Origin: an uncultured Balneolaceae bacterium
GTDB lineage: Bacteria > Bacteroidota > Rhodothermia > Balneolales > Balneolaceae
Length of the DNA: 14,809 nucleotides
Reading direction: 5' to 3'
NCBI GenBank assembly: GCA_937982515.1
Contig: CALJMB010000213.1
Coordinates: forward strand, 1-14,809
The position numbers and the translations under genes are program-made. Below, piece by piece: positions 8,263 through 14,738 of the stretch; positions within the stretch are counted from its first letter, which is position 1, and every line of letters starts with the position of its first letter. The notes beneath the pieces are model-generated. The model was not told the origin of the DNA and made no database searches. It saw only the letters and a list, made by a program, of their open reading frames with translations.

Positions 8263-8551
8263 AATTCCATCCGTTGATTTTAGTTTGGGCTAATGTTATG
8301 TCAGCTATATCCGGCCGTTTTTGAATAGAACGCGGATCCTGTGGATGACACGGATAAGCGCAGATAGAAGTAACTATCTGCGAAGACCGGCCCCATCCGC
8401 CGTATCTGCGTTCCCCTTACTGCGGCCGTTGATCATGGGCACAACACCAGTGTCTTCTGAAGGAAGGTAACCTTAAGAACGTACTCTCTGTATGAATTTG
8501 GGACGAAACGAACTATAGGATGACAGGGCGAAGCTATGTGGTTTGAAATGT
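8263..8551. other. Leader region between the LytTR gene and susC
   Basis: This 289-bp gap must hold the susC promoter if susCD is transcribed separately from the signalling operon. I see no terminator after the LytTR gene (no hairpin with T-tract on the minus strand), so read-through is possible. A consensus Bacteroidota -7 box (TAnnTTTG) is not evident. The middle contains the hexamer array at 8332-8409, given as its own entry. Confidence 0.5.
8332..8409. promoter_or_regulatory. Phased GCGGAT-like hexamers with inverted copies, candidate susC operator
   Basis: Forward hexamers are GCGGAT 8332-8337, GTGGAT 8341-8346, ACGGAT 8350-8355 and GCAGAT 8360-8365, with starts 9, 9 and 10 bp apart. 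Inverted copies are ATCTGC 8376-8381, ATCCGC 8395-8400 and ATCTGC 8404-8409. The innermost pair lies in a 9-bp stem (8359-8367/8374-8382) with a 6-nt loop. The array sits 70-147 bp upstream of the susC ATG. The spacing is about one helical turn, which suits a DNA-binding protein, but similar GCGGAT/ACGGAT strings also occur as dispersed intergenic repeats. That the LytTR regulator binds here is only inference. Confidence 0.35.
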
Positions 8552-9313
8552 TCAGACAAACCGCTGTAACAATTCTTTATAATTACGGCTCATGGTCAGT
8601 TTTTTTCCATTATTCATGATCACCATATAATCACCATGAAACCACTGTTCCAGCTCTTTGACCTTGGCTATATTGACAATAGCAGAACGGTGGATACGGA
8701 AAAAAGTGTCAGAATCCAGCTTGTTTTCCATATTCAGCATGGTATCGCGAATCAAATAATTTTTCCCGCCGGTATGGATGCGCACGTAATTGCCGGCCGA
8801 TTCTATCCAGTCTATCTCGCCAACATTCAGAAAGAAAAAGCGGCCGGATGATTTGACCATCAAACGAGACAAGTGCTTGTTTGATGAATCAAACGAATCC
8901 AGTAAGCTCTGGACCTTTTTATGGATAGCGGAACCGCCCTCCTGCCTTATCGACTCTTTGGCGCGATTCAGCGCTCTTCGGAACCGGGTTTCTTTAAAAG
9001 GCTTGAGCAGATAATCCAGGGCATGTACTTCAAAAGCTTTCAGTGCGTATTCATCATAAGCAGTTACAAAGATAATAGCGGGGGGGTTGTCGGTCTTGAT
9101 ATTTTGCAGCACGTTAAACCCGTCAATTTCCGGCATCTGGATGTCCAGAAAAACCAGATCCGGCCGGTTGTTATTTATTTCCTGAATTGCTTCCTCTCCG
9201 TTGCTGCAAACAGCTGTTAGTTCGATCTCCTCATCGGGTTCCAACAGCTTGACGATACGTTTGCAGGCAAGCGGCTCATCGTCTACCACTACGGTTTTTA
9301 TCCTGTTCTCCAT
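8552..9313 (-). CDS. LytTR-family DNA-binding response regulator
   Basis: This 253-residue two-domain regulator has an N-terminal receiver: acidic pocket D11-D12 in VVVDDEP, phospho-acceptor D57 in LVFLDIQMPE, T84 in FVTAYDEYA and K104 in LLKPF, so all key residues are present. A linker at about 115-148 leads to a C-terminal LytTR domain at about 150-253 (RFFFLNVGEIDWIESAGNYVRIH, then FFRIHRSAIVNIAKVKEL and the terminal LTMSRNYKELLQRF). LytTR domains bind promoter DNA as dimers, commonly at short direct repeats. The ATG at 9313 lies inside the end of the kinase gene (16-bp overlap), indicating translational coupling and that the kinase is its partner. The nearest downstream genes are susCD, the most obvious candidate targets. 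Confidence 0.96.
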   Translation of the reverse strand: MENRIKTVVVDDEPLACKRIVKLLEPDEEIELTAVCSNGEEAIQEINNNRPDLVFLDIQMPEIDGFNVLQNIKTDNPPAIIFVTAYDEYALKAFEVHALDYLLKPFKETRFRRALNRAKESIRQEGGSAIHKKVQSLLDSFDSSNKHLSRLMVKSSGRFFFLNVGEIDWIESAGNYVRIHTGGKNYLIRDTMLNMENKLDSDTFFRIHRSAIVNIAKVKELEQWFHGDYMVIMNNGKKLTMSRNYKELLQRFV

Positions 9314-10458
9314 TGATTCACCTCATGTATTTTAAAACGTTCAAAAGGGATTTCTATCCGAACTTTAAATCCGCCCGATGGCGAAGAGGAAAGCTCAAAT
9401 ACCGGTTCCGGATAAAGCCGCCGCAACCGCTGCCTTATGTTCTGCAAGCCTACGCCGTTTGAGTTAACCTTGCCGCTAAGCCCCGGGCCGTCATCTTCAA
9501 TAGCTACCGATAAACGCTCTCCTTCTTTGCGGGATGTGATCTTTATTGTCCCCGGCCTCATCCTCCTGGAGATACCGTGCCGCACCGCATTCTCGACCAG
9601 CGGCTGCAGCATGAGGCTGGGTACTTTGGCATCAAGTGTATTTTGATCCACATCAGTTTCGATGCTAAGGCGTTCGCCGAACCGGGTCTTCTCTATTTCC
9701 AGGTATGTGCCTGTAAATTCTATTTCATCTTTAAGAGACACATGCTGTTCATCCATCCGGCTGATCGACCGCTGCAGGAAGCGCTTCAATAACACCAGCA
9801 TCCGTTCTGCCTTAAAAGGATCTTCATGAATAAGGCTGTTTACATTATGAAGGGTGTTAAAAAGAAAATGAGGATGAAGCTGAACCTTCAGCACATGCAG
9901 GCGGATGGATGCAAGCCGGGCTTCCATCTCCATGTTCCTGAGCTGACGCTTCTTAAATCGGGTATAATACTCTTTCAAATGATACGCCCCAACCACAAGC
10001 CAGTAAGACAAAAAACCTATAACAAAAAGCCAGCTGACGGATGCAATGTAAGACTCAAAAAAGGCACTCCAGGTCCAGGGTAATTGGTCAGCCTCCGGAC
10101 TCAAAAAGTTGTACATGGGGTACATGACTGTTTCGTAGCATAAGGCATATACCAGAACAAATATGATGCTCAGTACTATATGAACCACGGCGTTGCGATA
10201 GGCCGAAGCTCCCTCCAAAGGAAGATTCCCGGCCAGCCATATAAACAGCGGAGCAAATAGCAGAGCCATCCCCCATATCAGAAATGCCCGCAAAAGAATC
10301 AGGTGTAACTTAGCCGGAGCCAAACCCTGCATAGATTGCAGGAAGTACGTTTTGCTGACAGTGGTCAAGAAAAGGAACATCCAGAAAATGACCACTGCTG
10401 CGATAAGCAGTTTCTCCCGCTTCGATTTGCGATGTAACGTGTTTATGTGTGTTATCAC
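9298..10458 (-). CDS. LytS-type membrane sensor histidine kinase (intact)
   Basis: This 386-residue sensor kinase has four hydrophobic segments at about 17-36, 51-77, 89-113 and 136-159 with short external loops and no separate ligand-binding domain. A short helical linker leads to the His_kinase domain: QLHPHFLFNTLHNV at 193-206 with the conserved H197 of the PHFLFN motif, then the ATPase part with LMLQPLVENAVRHG (N290) at 282-295, G1 box EDDGPGL at 321-327 and G2 box NGVGLQNIRQRL at 334-345. All catalytic landmarks are present. The start is GTG at 10458, overlapping the TGA of the preceding pseudokinase gene as GTGA (4 bp). No other in-frame start would keep the first membrane segment. It most likely phosphorylates the LytTR protein encoded directly downstream; the stimulus is unknown. 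Confidence 0.95.
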   Translation of the reverse strand: MITHINTLHRKSKREKLLIAAVVIFWMFLFLTTVSKTYFLQSMQGLAPAKLHLILLRAFLIWGMALLFAPLFIWLAGNLPLEGASAYRNAVVHIVLSIIFVLVYALCYETVMYPMYNFLSPEADQLPWTWSAFFESYIASVSWLFVIGFLSYWLVVGAYHLKEYYTRFKKRQLRNMEMEARLASIRLHVLKVQLHPHFLFNTLHNVNSLIHEDPFKAERMLVLLKRFLQRSISRMDEQHVSLKDEIEFTGTYLEIEKTRFGERLSIETDVDQNTLDAKVPSLMLQPLVENAVRHGISRRMRPGTIKITSRKEGERLSVAIEDDGPGLSGKVNSNGVGLQNIRQRLRRLYPEPVFELSSSPSGGFKVRIEIPFERFKIHEVNQWRTG

Positions 10459-11615
10459 TGTCTCCGGGGTTGATGTTCCGGGGTATCGTCCGCATAGATT
10501 TCGGCCCAGGGTTCTTCATCCTGCCCCTCCATCATGAGCGGGAACCGCAGCTGGACATTCAGGGCGCGTGTATCCACACGAACTTCTATACCTGCCTTGT
10601 TGCCGTACATACGGCTCAGGTGCCGGCGGATATCGGTAAAACGCATAACCTTGAGATAACTCCATAACGATTCCCGGAACAGTTCAAGGCCTCCTATACT
10701 CAGCCGGATATACACCTTCGAATGGCTACAGGTTGCAGTGTAACTCAGCCTGTTAATCCTGCGTGCCGATGCCCGGTCAGCAGAAAGCAACTCTTCAATT
10801 AAAGGGATCAGAATCCGCGACGAAGGCGCCATTGCTTCGGCACACGCTTCATCAACATGGGTTACACATTCGATTTCAGTTCCGAGCCGTTTTTCCAACA
10901 ACCTCACATACAGACGATAGGATTCCAAATCTTCCTGAATGGGAACCTCTTCTCTCTCCGTATTTTGTAGCATAATGCGGAGCAAATCGCTAAAGTCGGT
11001 AAGTATCTGCTCCGATTCACCGGCATCAAACCGGACATTCTCCCTGATAGTGTCGATACTATCCAGCAAAAAGGCCGGTTGTACCTGATTCAGGATAGCC
11101 TGATACCTGGCTTTGGCCAACCGGGCTTTAAGCCGTGGCTCCTTCAGCCGGCTCTTCCTTTCCTTTCGCTGAAAATCGATCACATAAACACTCAAAACAA
11201 CCCCGGCATAAAGCATCATACGCATATCTAAAAATCCCAGAAAGTCTCTTTTCAAATAAGCCCAATCCATGGAAGACTCATAAAAAACAAACACCTGATA
11301 GCTCTGTACAACCGAATGGAAAACGAACACGAACAACGCGGTCAAAAAATGTGCCGGGATACTCCTGGATAACAAATATTTCTCCAGAGGATAGCTGCGC
11401 GCCACCCACACAATCAGAGGCGTACAGATTGCCCAGGGGATAATGCAGGCAACCTCAAACAGAATAACATTGCCCGGGCTAAGTGTCAGTGAATAATTTC
11501 CCTGAAGCTGGTTTAAAAATGTGATTGATGAGATTACAAGCGCTACGATAAACCAGACCAGGCTTACTAACAGCGTTTTATTTAAAAATATTTTCCACCT
11601 TCTTTTGATATTCAT
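10455..11615 (-). CDS. Degenerate LytS-type sensor histidine kinase (predicted pseudokinase)
   Basis: This product has the plan of the next gene's kinase: four hydrophobic segments (about 11-34, 50-75, 88-112, 131-150 counted from the longest start), a basic helical linker, and a region that aligns without large gaps to the kinase domain. The catalytic residues are lost. The HPHFLFN motif reads QPAFLLD, with Ala at position 183 in place of the phospho-His. The N-box reads LIPLIEELL, with Glu277 in place of Asn. The G1 box DDGPG reads SIGGLEL, and the G2 box reads RFTDIRRHLSRMYG without its glycines. It cannot be expected to bind ATP normally or autophosphorylate. It is first in the operon and overlaps the intact kinase gene by 4 bp. 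I chose the ATG at 11615; an in-frame TTG at 11621 is possible. The open frame of normal length argues for a selected regulatory role, perhaps a heterodimer partner or sensor subunit. Confidence 0.9.
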   Translation of the reverse strand: MNIKRRWKIFLNKTLLVSLVWFIVALVISSITFLNQLQGNYSLTLSPGNVILFEVACIIPWAICTPLIVWVARSYPLEKYLLSRSIPAHFLTALFVFVFHSVVQSYQVFVFYESSMDWAYLKRDFLGFLDMRMMLYAGVVLSVYVIDFQRKERKSRLKEPRLKARLAKARYQAILNQVQPAFLLDSIDTIRENVRFDAGESEQILTDFSDLLRIMLQNTEREEVPIQEDLESYRLYVRLLEKRLGTEIECVTHVDEACAEAMAPSSRILIPLIEELLSADRASARRINRLSYTATCSHSKVYIRLSIGGLELFRESLWSYLKVMRFTDIRRHLSRMYGNKAGIEVRVDTRALNVQLRFPLMMEGQDEEPWAEIYADDTPEHQPRRQ

Positions 11616-11731
11616 GATCAAACCCGCTTTTTACTCTGGCCGGAACTCCCGCACCACACCTGACAAGCTCTTATCTAACTCCCCGGATTCCCCCGGGCTG
11701 TTACGTTCTGTTTAAGGCACTCGGTTGGGTC

Positions 11732-11764
11732 ATCCCTCACCCCTGTTTTTCAGGGGTGAGGGAT
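11732..11764. repeat. Perfect 14-bp hairpin with TTTTT loop, upstream of the signalling operon
   Basis: ATCCCTCACCCCTG (11732-11745) and its exact reverse complement (11751-11764) are separated by five T. The hairpin lies 117 bp upstream of the pseudokinase ATG. No T-tract follows the stem on either strand, so it does not look like a simple intrinsic terminator. Its right arm shares 11758-11764 with a second inverted repeat. Confidence 0.75.
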
Positions 11765-11830
11765 CTCAACTATAAAACGGGTAGGTGCTCAGCCCCTGTG
11801 ACAAAGTCTAAACAAGGCTTGAGATCCCTC
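11758..11830. repeat. 12-bp inverted repeat overlapping the hairpin arm
   Basis: GAGGGATCTCAA (11758-11769) is the exact reverse complement of TTGAGATCCCTC (11819-11830), with a 49-bp spacer. Because its left arm shares seven bases with the 14-bp hairpin, the two foldings exclude each other in single-stranded nucleic acid. CATCCC/GGGATCTCAA-type strings of this kind occur as dispersed intergenic repeats in some bacterial genomes, so this may be a repeat unit and not a regulatory switch. Confidence 0.6.
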
Positions 11831-12245
11831 CTCGCACAACCTACTCCCCGGGATGACACCATAGATAGTGAGTCGTAGTTTAAAGAACGGAACAGCCCTG
11901 CCCGGATTCCCGGAGCCATGGAATCTTTCAAATAAAATAGTTGATCGGATGTACAGAACAAAGTGTTTATGATTTCTAATAATACGGCACCTGGCATTTG
12001 CCTGATACTTATTCCGATAACCGTTACCGGGCGCATCGATGCTCTTCCGGGTTGATATTGATCTTTTAAAGCTACTGGTTTTCCCCCAATTTTATTTATG
12101 ATCAGGGATGAATAGCTAAAAGGTGTGATGAAGAGCCCTATGTTGTGGTAAGCAGGCATAGATTAATGTGAGCTTGGAACAAGGAATCTCGTCACAGCCC
12201 AATATCGTCTTTACGGCCATGGGCTACTCACTCCTGCCCCCCGAA

Positions 12246-12390
12246 GAGGGAACATCAATGGCCCGGGTTTTTAAGCGCCAATTGAAGTCAGATACCCCCG
12301 GCGAACAACCTTCAAAAGAGGGACATCAATTGCCCCGGCTTTAAGCCGGGGGCAGCAGAACGCCTCGAAACATTAAGGGCTTTAGCCTTT
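12246..12390. repeat. REP-like repeat cluster (two related units plus a second palindrome)
   Basis: An imperfect direct repeat begins GAGGGAACATCAATGGCCCG at 12246 and again GAGGGACATCAATTGCCCCG at 12318, a 72-bp period. The second unit contains the stem CCCCGGCT/AGCCGGGG (12333-12340/12344-12351, loop TTA). Its counterpart in the first unit is eroded (CCCGGGTTTTTAAGCGCC). It is followed by AAGGGCTTTAGCCTT at 12375-12389, a near-palindrome. The same two palindrome types occur together at 13591-13743. Confidence 0.7.
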
Positions 12391-12438
12391 ACAGCGGTGG
12401 GTTACAAATATTCCTCTCAATCAACTATTCCGGCCATG

Positions 12439-13497
12439 TTAAAAAAGGTCCATCTGCCGGCCGTGGGCAGGCCTGAATGCACGGGTTGACAACGCTCCTA
12501 TCCGCTGATTAAAACCCAGCCGCTTGCTGTGGACAGAAAATAAATCTTTAATTTGCTGTACATACGTCCCTTTTCCTCTGAATCGTTCTCCGTAGCGTGA
12601 ATCGTTGAGCTTCCCCCCTCTCATATCCCGTATCCGGTTAAGCACCTTCTCCTTGCGTTCCGGAACATGCTGCTCCAGCCATTGTTCAAACAAGTCTTTA
12701 ACACCATAGGGCAACCGGACCAGCGTATAGCCGGCATAACTCGCCCCGGCCTCTCTGGCCGCCTCCAGGATAGACACACACTCGTGATCGGTAAGCCCCG
12801 GAATGATGGGAGCTACATTCACCCCAACCGATATGCCCCGGGATGCCAGTTCTTCAATGGCTTTGAGCCTTCGGTTCGGCTGAGAGGTTCGCGGCTCCAT
12901 GATCCGGGCCAGCTTTCGGTCCAGCGTTGTAATTGAGAGGGTAACATGCGCAGCCTGGTAATTGGCCAATTCCCCCAGAAGATCCATATCACGGGTAACC
13001 AGATAATTTTTGGTAATAATCCCAACCGGATTCCGGAACTCCGCCAACACCTTCAGACAGCCGCGGGTGATTTCCAGCTCCTTTTCTATAGGCTGGTAGG
13101 GATCCGTGACGCCGCTCATAACAATTACCTGGGGTTCCCATTTTGGTGACGCCAGCTGCTTTCTGAGTTTCTCAGGCGCGTCATATTTGACCATGATCCT
13201 GGACTCAAAGTCAAGTCCCGATGAAAACCCCAGGAATTCATGAGTGGGCCTGGCATAACAGTAAATGCATCCATGCTCACAACCCCGGTACGGGTTGATG
13301 CTGACGTTGAAGGGAATATCCGGACTGTTATTGACAGAGAGGATGTTCTTCGTATCGTCTCTGATCAGCCTGGTGTCCTGCGAAGGCCTCTGTCCGGTTC
13401 CTTCATCCGGATCGTAGTCCACATAGTGTCCCTCAAACCGGTTGACAGGATTGTCTGACGACCCGCGGCCCCTGATGGGATTTCTGCTGTTTTCCAT
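12439..13497 (-). CDS. PA0069-family (SplB-like) radical SAM protein
   Basis: This 352-residue protein belongs to the radical SAM superfamily. It carries the cluster motif CEHGCIYC (C73, C77, C80) directly after INPYRG, which binds a [4Fe-4S] cluster and S-adenosylmethionine. Further family features are PTHEFLGFSSGLDFES near 84-99, VMSGVTDPYQPIEKELEITRGCL, GIITKNYLVTRD, HVTLSITTLD, the RIMEPRTSQPNRRLKAIEEL strand and GVNVAPIIPGLTD. These identify the group named after PA0069/Rv2578c, related to spore photoproduct lyase but without an established reaction. It ends RQMDLF, resembling a beta-clamp-binding pentapeptide. The ATG at 13497 lies next to a non-conserved N-terminus; M1 is the only suitable Met. 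It appears monocistronic, lying between repeat-rich gaps of 823 and 434 bp. Confidence 0.93.
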   Translation of the reverse strand: MENSRNPIRGRGSSDNPVNRFEGHYVDYDPDEGTGQRPSQDTRLIRDDTKNILSVNNSPDIPFNVSINPYRGCEHGCIYCYARPTHEFLGFSSGLDFESRIMVKYDAPEKLRKQLASPKWEPQVIVMSGVTDPYQPIEKELEITRGCLKVLAEFRNPVGIITKNYLVTRDMDLLGELANYQAAHVTLSITTLDRKLARIMEPRTSQPNRRLKAIEELASRGISVGVNVAPIIPGLTDHECVSILEAAREAGASYAGYTLVRLPYGVKDLFEQWLEQHVPERKEKVLNRIRDMRGGKLNDSRYGERFRGKGTYVQQIKDLFSVHSKRLGFNQRIGALSTRAFRPAHGRQMDLF

Positions 13498-13590
13498 GGC
13501 TAAAAGAAATGTCGGATTAACACCTGTTGCAATGTCACTGTTGTGAGCGCCTCAGAAACGATATCTTATACGGATTCCATTTCTTGAGAT

Positions 13591-13743
13591 CGGTATAATT
13601 GCCCTGGCTTTTAAGCCGGGGATGGCCATGAACCATAACCCAGACAGGGCTTTAGCCCTTTCAACGTCGGGGGAAGGGCTAAAGCCCGTGGTGTTTTGGG
13701 ATGTTCTGTTATCCCCCGCCTGAAGGCCGGGGCAATTATACCG
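13591..13743. repeat. 153-bp composite palindromic element (REP/BIME- or MITE-like)
   Basis: The ends are a perfect 14-bp inverted repeat: CGGTATAATTGCCC (13591-13604) and GGGCAATTATACCG (13730-13743). Inside each end lies a GC-rich hairpin (CCTGGCTT/AAGCCGGG from 13603; CCCCGCCT/GGCCGGGG from 13714). The middle has two palindromes in opposite orientation, AGGGCTTTAGCCCT (13646-13659) and AGGGCTAAAGCCC (13675-13687). The whole is therefore two inverted copies of a unit made of two palindromes, like a BIME. No transposase is encoded. Confidence 0.8.
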
Positions 13744-13871
13744 ACATAACTAAATGAAATCCACATTAGGCAATGTAAGTTAAATAAAAACAAGTGACAA
13801 CATCATGTCATCCGTACACTATTCTATCCATTATGAATCCTGACCCTTGGATTCCCATCCTTCTCTCATAC

Positions 13872-13902
13872 AAAAAAAGCCCGTCACATTATGCAACGGG
13901 CT
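13872..13902 (-). terminator. Intrinsic terminator of the lipoprotein gene
   Basis: On the minus strand AGCCCGT (reading 13902-13896) pairs perfectly with ACGGGCT (13884-13878), with an 11-nt loop, and the stem runs straight into a tract of T (the A-run at 13872-13878 on the plus strand). It lies about 30 bp after the stop codon at 13932. This is the clearest terminator in the window. Confidence 0.88.
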
Positions 13903-13931
13903 CAGAAAGAAGGAATCTCTCTCGTGAACAA

Positions 13932-14738
13932 TTAAAGTCCTATATCACCGCAGGCAATATTTGCTTTACCTGATGACCAACACAGCTTTTCATTTTCTGT
14001 TTTATCCCACCAGTAGCCCTGGTCATTTTCAACATCCCAGTATACTTCAACCGTACCGTTAATGTTGTTTATTGTCAGGGTATATCTGGAGCCATCCTGC
14101 ATATAGATCAGGGAAGTATTTGCATCGTCCGAAGGAAATTCAAACGAGGCTTTCAGGTTCTCATCACTATCTACCGACCAGTCGTAGGCCATCACAGCCT
14201 GCTGGCCGGCAGAATCGTCAAACCCGTACATCGCCCAGTCACCTGTTTTTCCGTCCAGGCTGGTGGTACCGCCCATGAGCTTAAGCTCATTGTATTCTAC
14301 ATCGCCCCCGGAGCTTGATATGTAGTAAGCCCATTGAACTTCATTTGCATCTTCATCCACCGTTGCAACCAGTCTGACCTCCATGGATTCTCCATCGTAG
14401 GCGGCACTGTAACTCCATACCCACTGGCCATTTTTAAACTCAGACTCCTGATCCCGGGCCATCTCAAAATAAGCCGTTCCCAATTGTCCGAATGCAAACA
14501 TAAACCCTGCGCCCATCACCGTTCCCTGTGCAGTAGCATACGCTTCGCCTTCCATCATTGTTTGATCCGCCATCATAGCCGGACTCTCAAAATAACTAAA
14601 ATCGGGCTGGGCAACGGTGATGTCAGGTATTACCGGAGGGCTATCCGGCTCCGCCCCTGTTCCGCTATCTTTACAGCTCCATACAACGAGCGCCAAAAAA
14701 AGAGCGGTTGTAACCCGCTTTGCAAAATTTATGACCAT
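13932..14738 (-). CDS. Hypothetical lipoprotein, beta-rich
   Basis: I do not recognise a family in this 268-residue protein. It has a lipoprotein-like N-terminus: basic start, hydrophobic core TTALFLALVV, then WSC with C22 as the likely lipidated residue, although Trp at the -2 position is unusual for a lipobox. A low-complexity acidic/proline linker (about 23-40) follows. The rest is rich in Trp, Tyr, Asp and Gly with alternating strands (NGQWVWSYSAAYDGESMEVRLVA, NEVQWAYYISS, GDWAMYGF, YTLTINNINGTVEVYWDV), suggesting an extracytoplasmic beta sandwich or barrel-like fold. Two more Cys near the C-terminus (in LCWSS and ACGD) could form a disulfide. The ATG at 14738 is preceded by AAGGA 8 nt upstream, a possible ribosome binding site. 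It is monocistronic, ended by the terminator at 13872-13902. Confidence 0.82.
   Translation of the reverse strand: MVINFAKRVTTALFLALVVWSCKDSGTGAEPDSPPVIPDITVAQPDFSYFESPAMMADQTMMEGEAYATAQGTVMGAGFMFAFGQLGTAYFEMARDQESEFKNGQWVWSYSAAYDGESMEVRLVATVDEDANEVQWAYYISSSGGDVEYNELKLMGGTTSLDGKTGDWAMYGFDDSAGQQAVMAYDWSVDSDENLKASFEFPSDDANTSLIYMQDGSRYTLTINNINGTVEVYWDVENDQGYWWDKTENEKLCWSSGKANIACGDIGL

Larger units (their letters stand above)
11616..12438. other. 823-bp gene-free region rich in inverted and direct repeats
   Basis: No supported gene. A 129-codon minus-strand frame at 11770-12159 has no domain, and its 3' end runs through repeat DNA. The stretch holds a perfect 14-bp hairpin (11732-11764), an overlapping 12-bp inverted repeat (11758-11769/11819-11830), and REP-like units from about 12246 to 12390. 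The promoter of the signalling operon should lie in the left part, but no consensus box could be placed with confidence. Confidence 0.55.
13498..13931. other. 434-bp intergenic region with REP composite and terminator
   Basis: No gene-like frame. Most of the stretch is the 153-bp palindromic composite (13591-13743), followed by an AT-rich spacer and the terminator of the lipoprotein gene (13872-13902). The promoter of the radical SAM gene must lie between about 13498 and 13590 or within the composite; I could not recognise it. Confidence 0.55.

Noticed and set aside
8359..8382. Hairpin considered as terminator of the LytTR gene
   Set aside because: It lies about 170 bp after the stop codon and is not followed by a T-tract on the minus strand; more likely part of the hexamer array.
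11616..11621. TTG start for the pseudokinase gene
   Set aside because: An ATG two codons later (11615) is the more usual start; TTG remains possible but no ribosome binding site favours it.
11732..11764. Hairpin as an intrinsic terminator
   Set aside because: The T-run is in the loop, not after the stem, on the plus strand, and no T-run follows on either strand.
11770..12159. 129-codon minus-strand frame
   Set aside because: No signal, domain or gene-like composition; its last part is encoded by inverted-repeat DNA (11819-11830 and beyond), which gives long frames by chance.
13591..13743. CRISPR-like repeats
   Set aside because: The palindromes are few, inverted relative to each other and not separated by regular unique spacers, and there is no cas gene.
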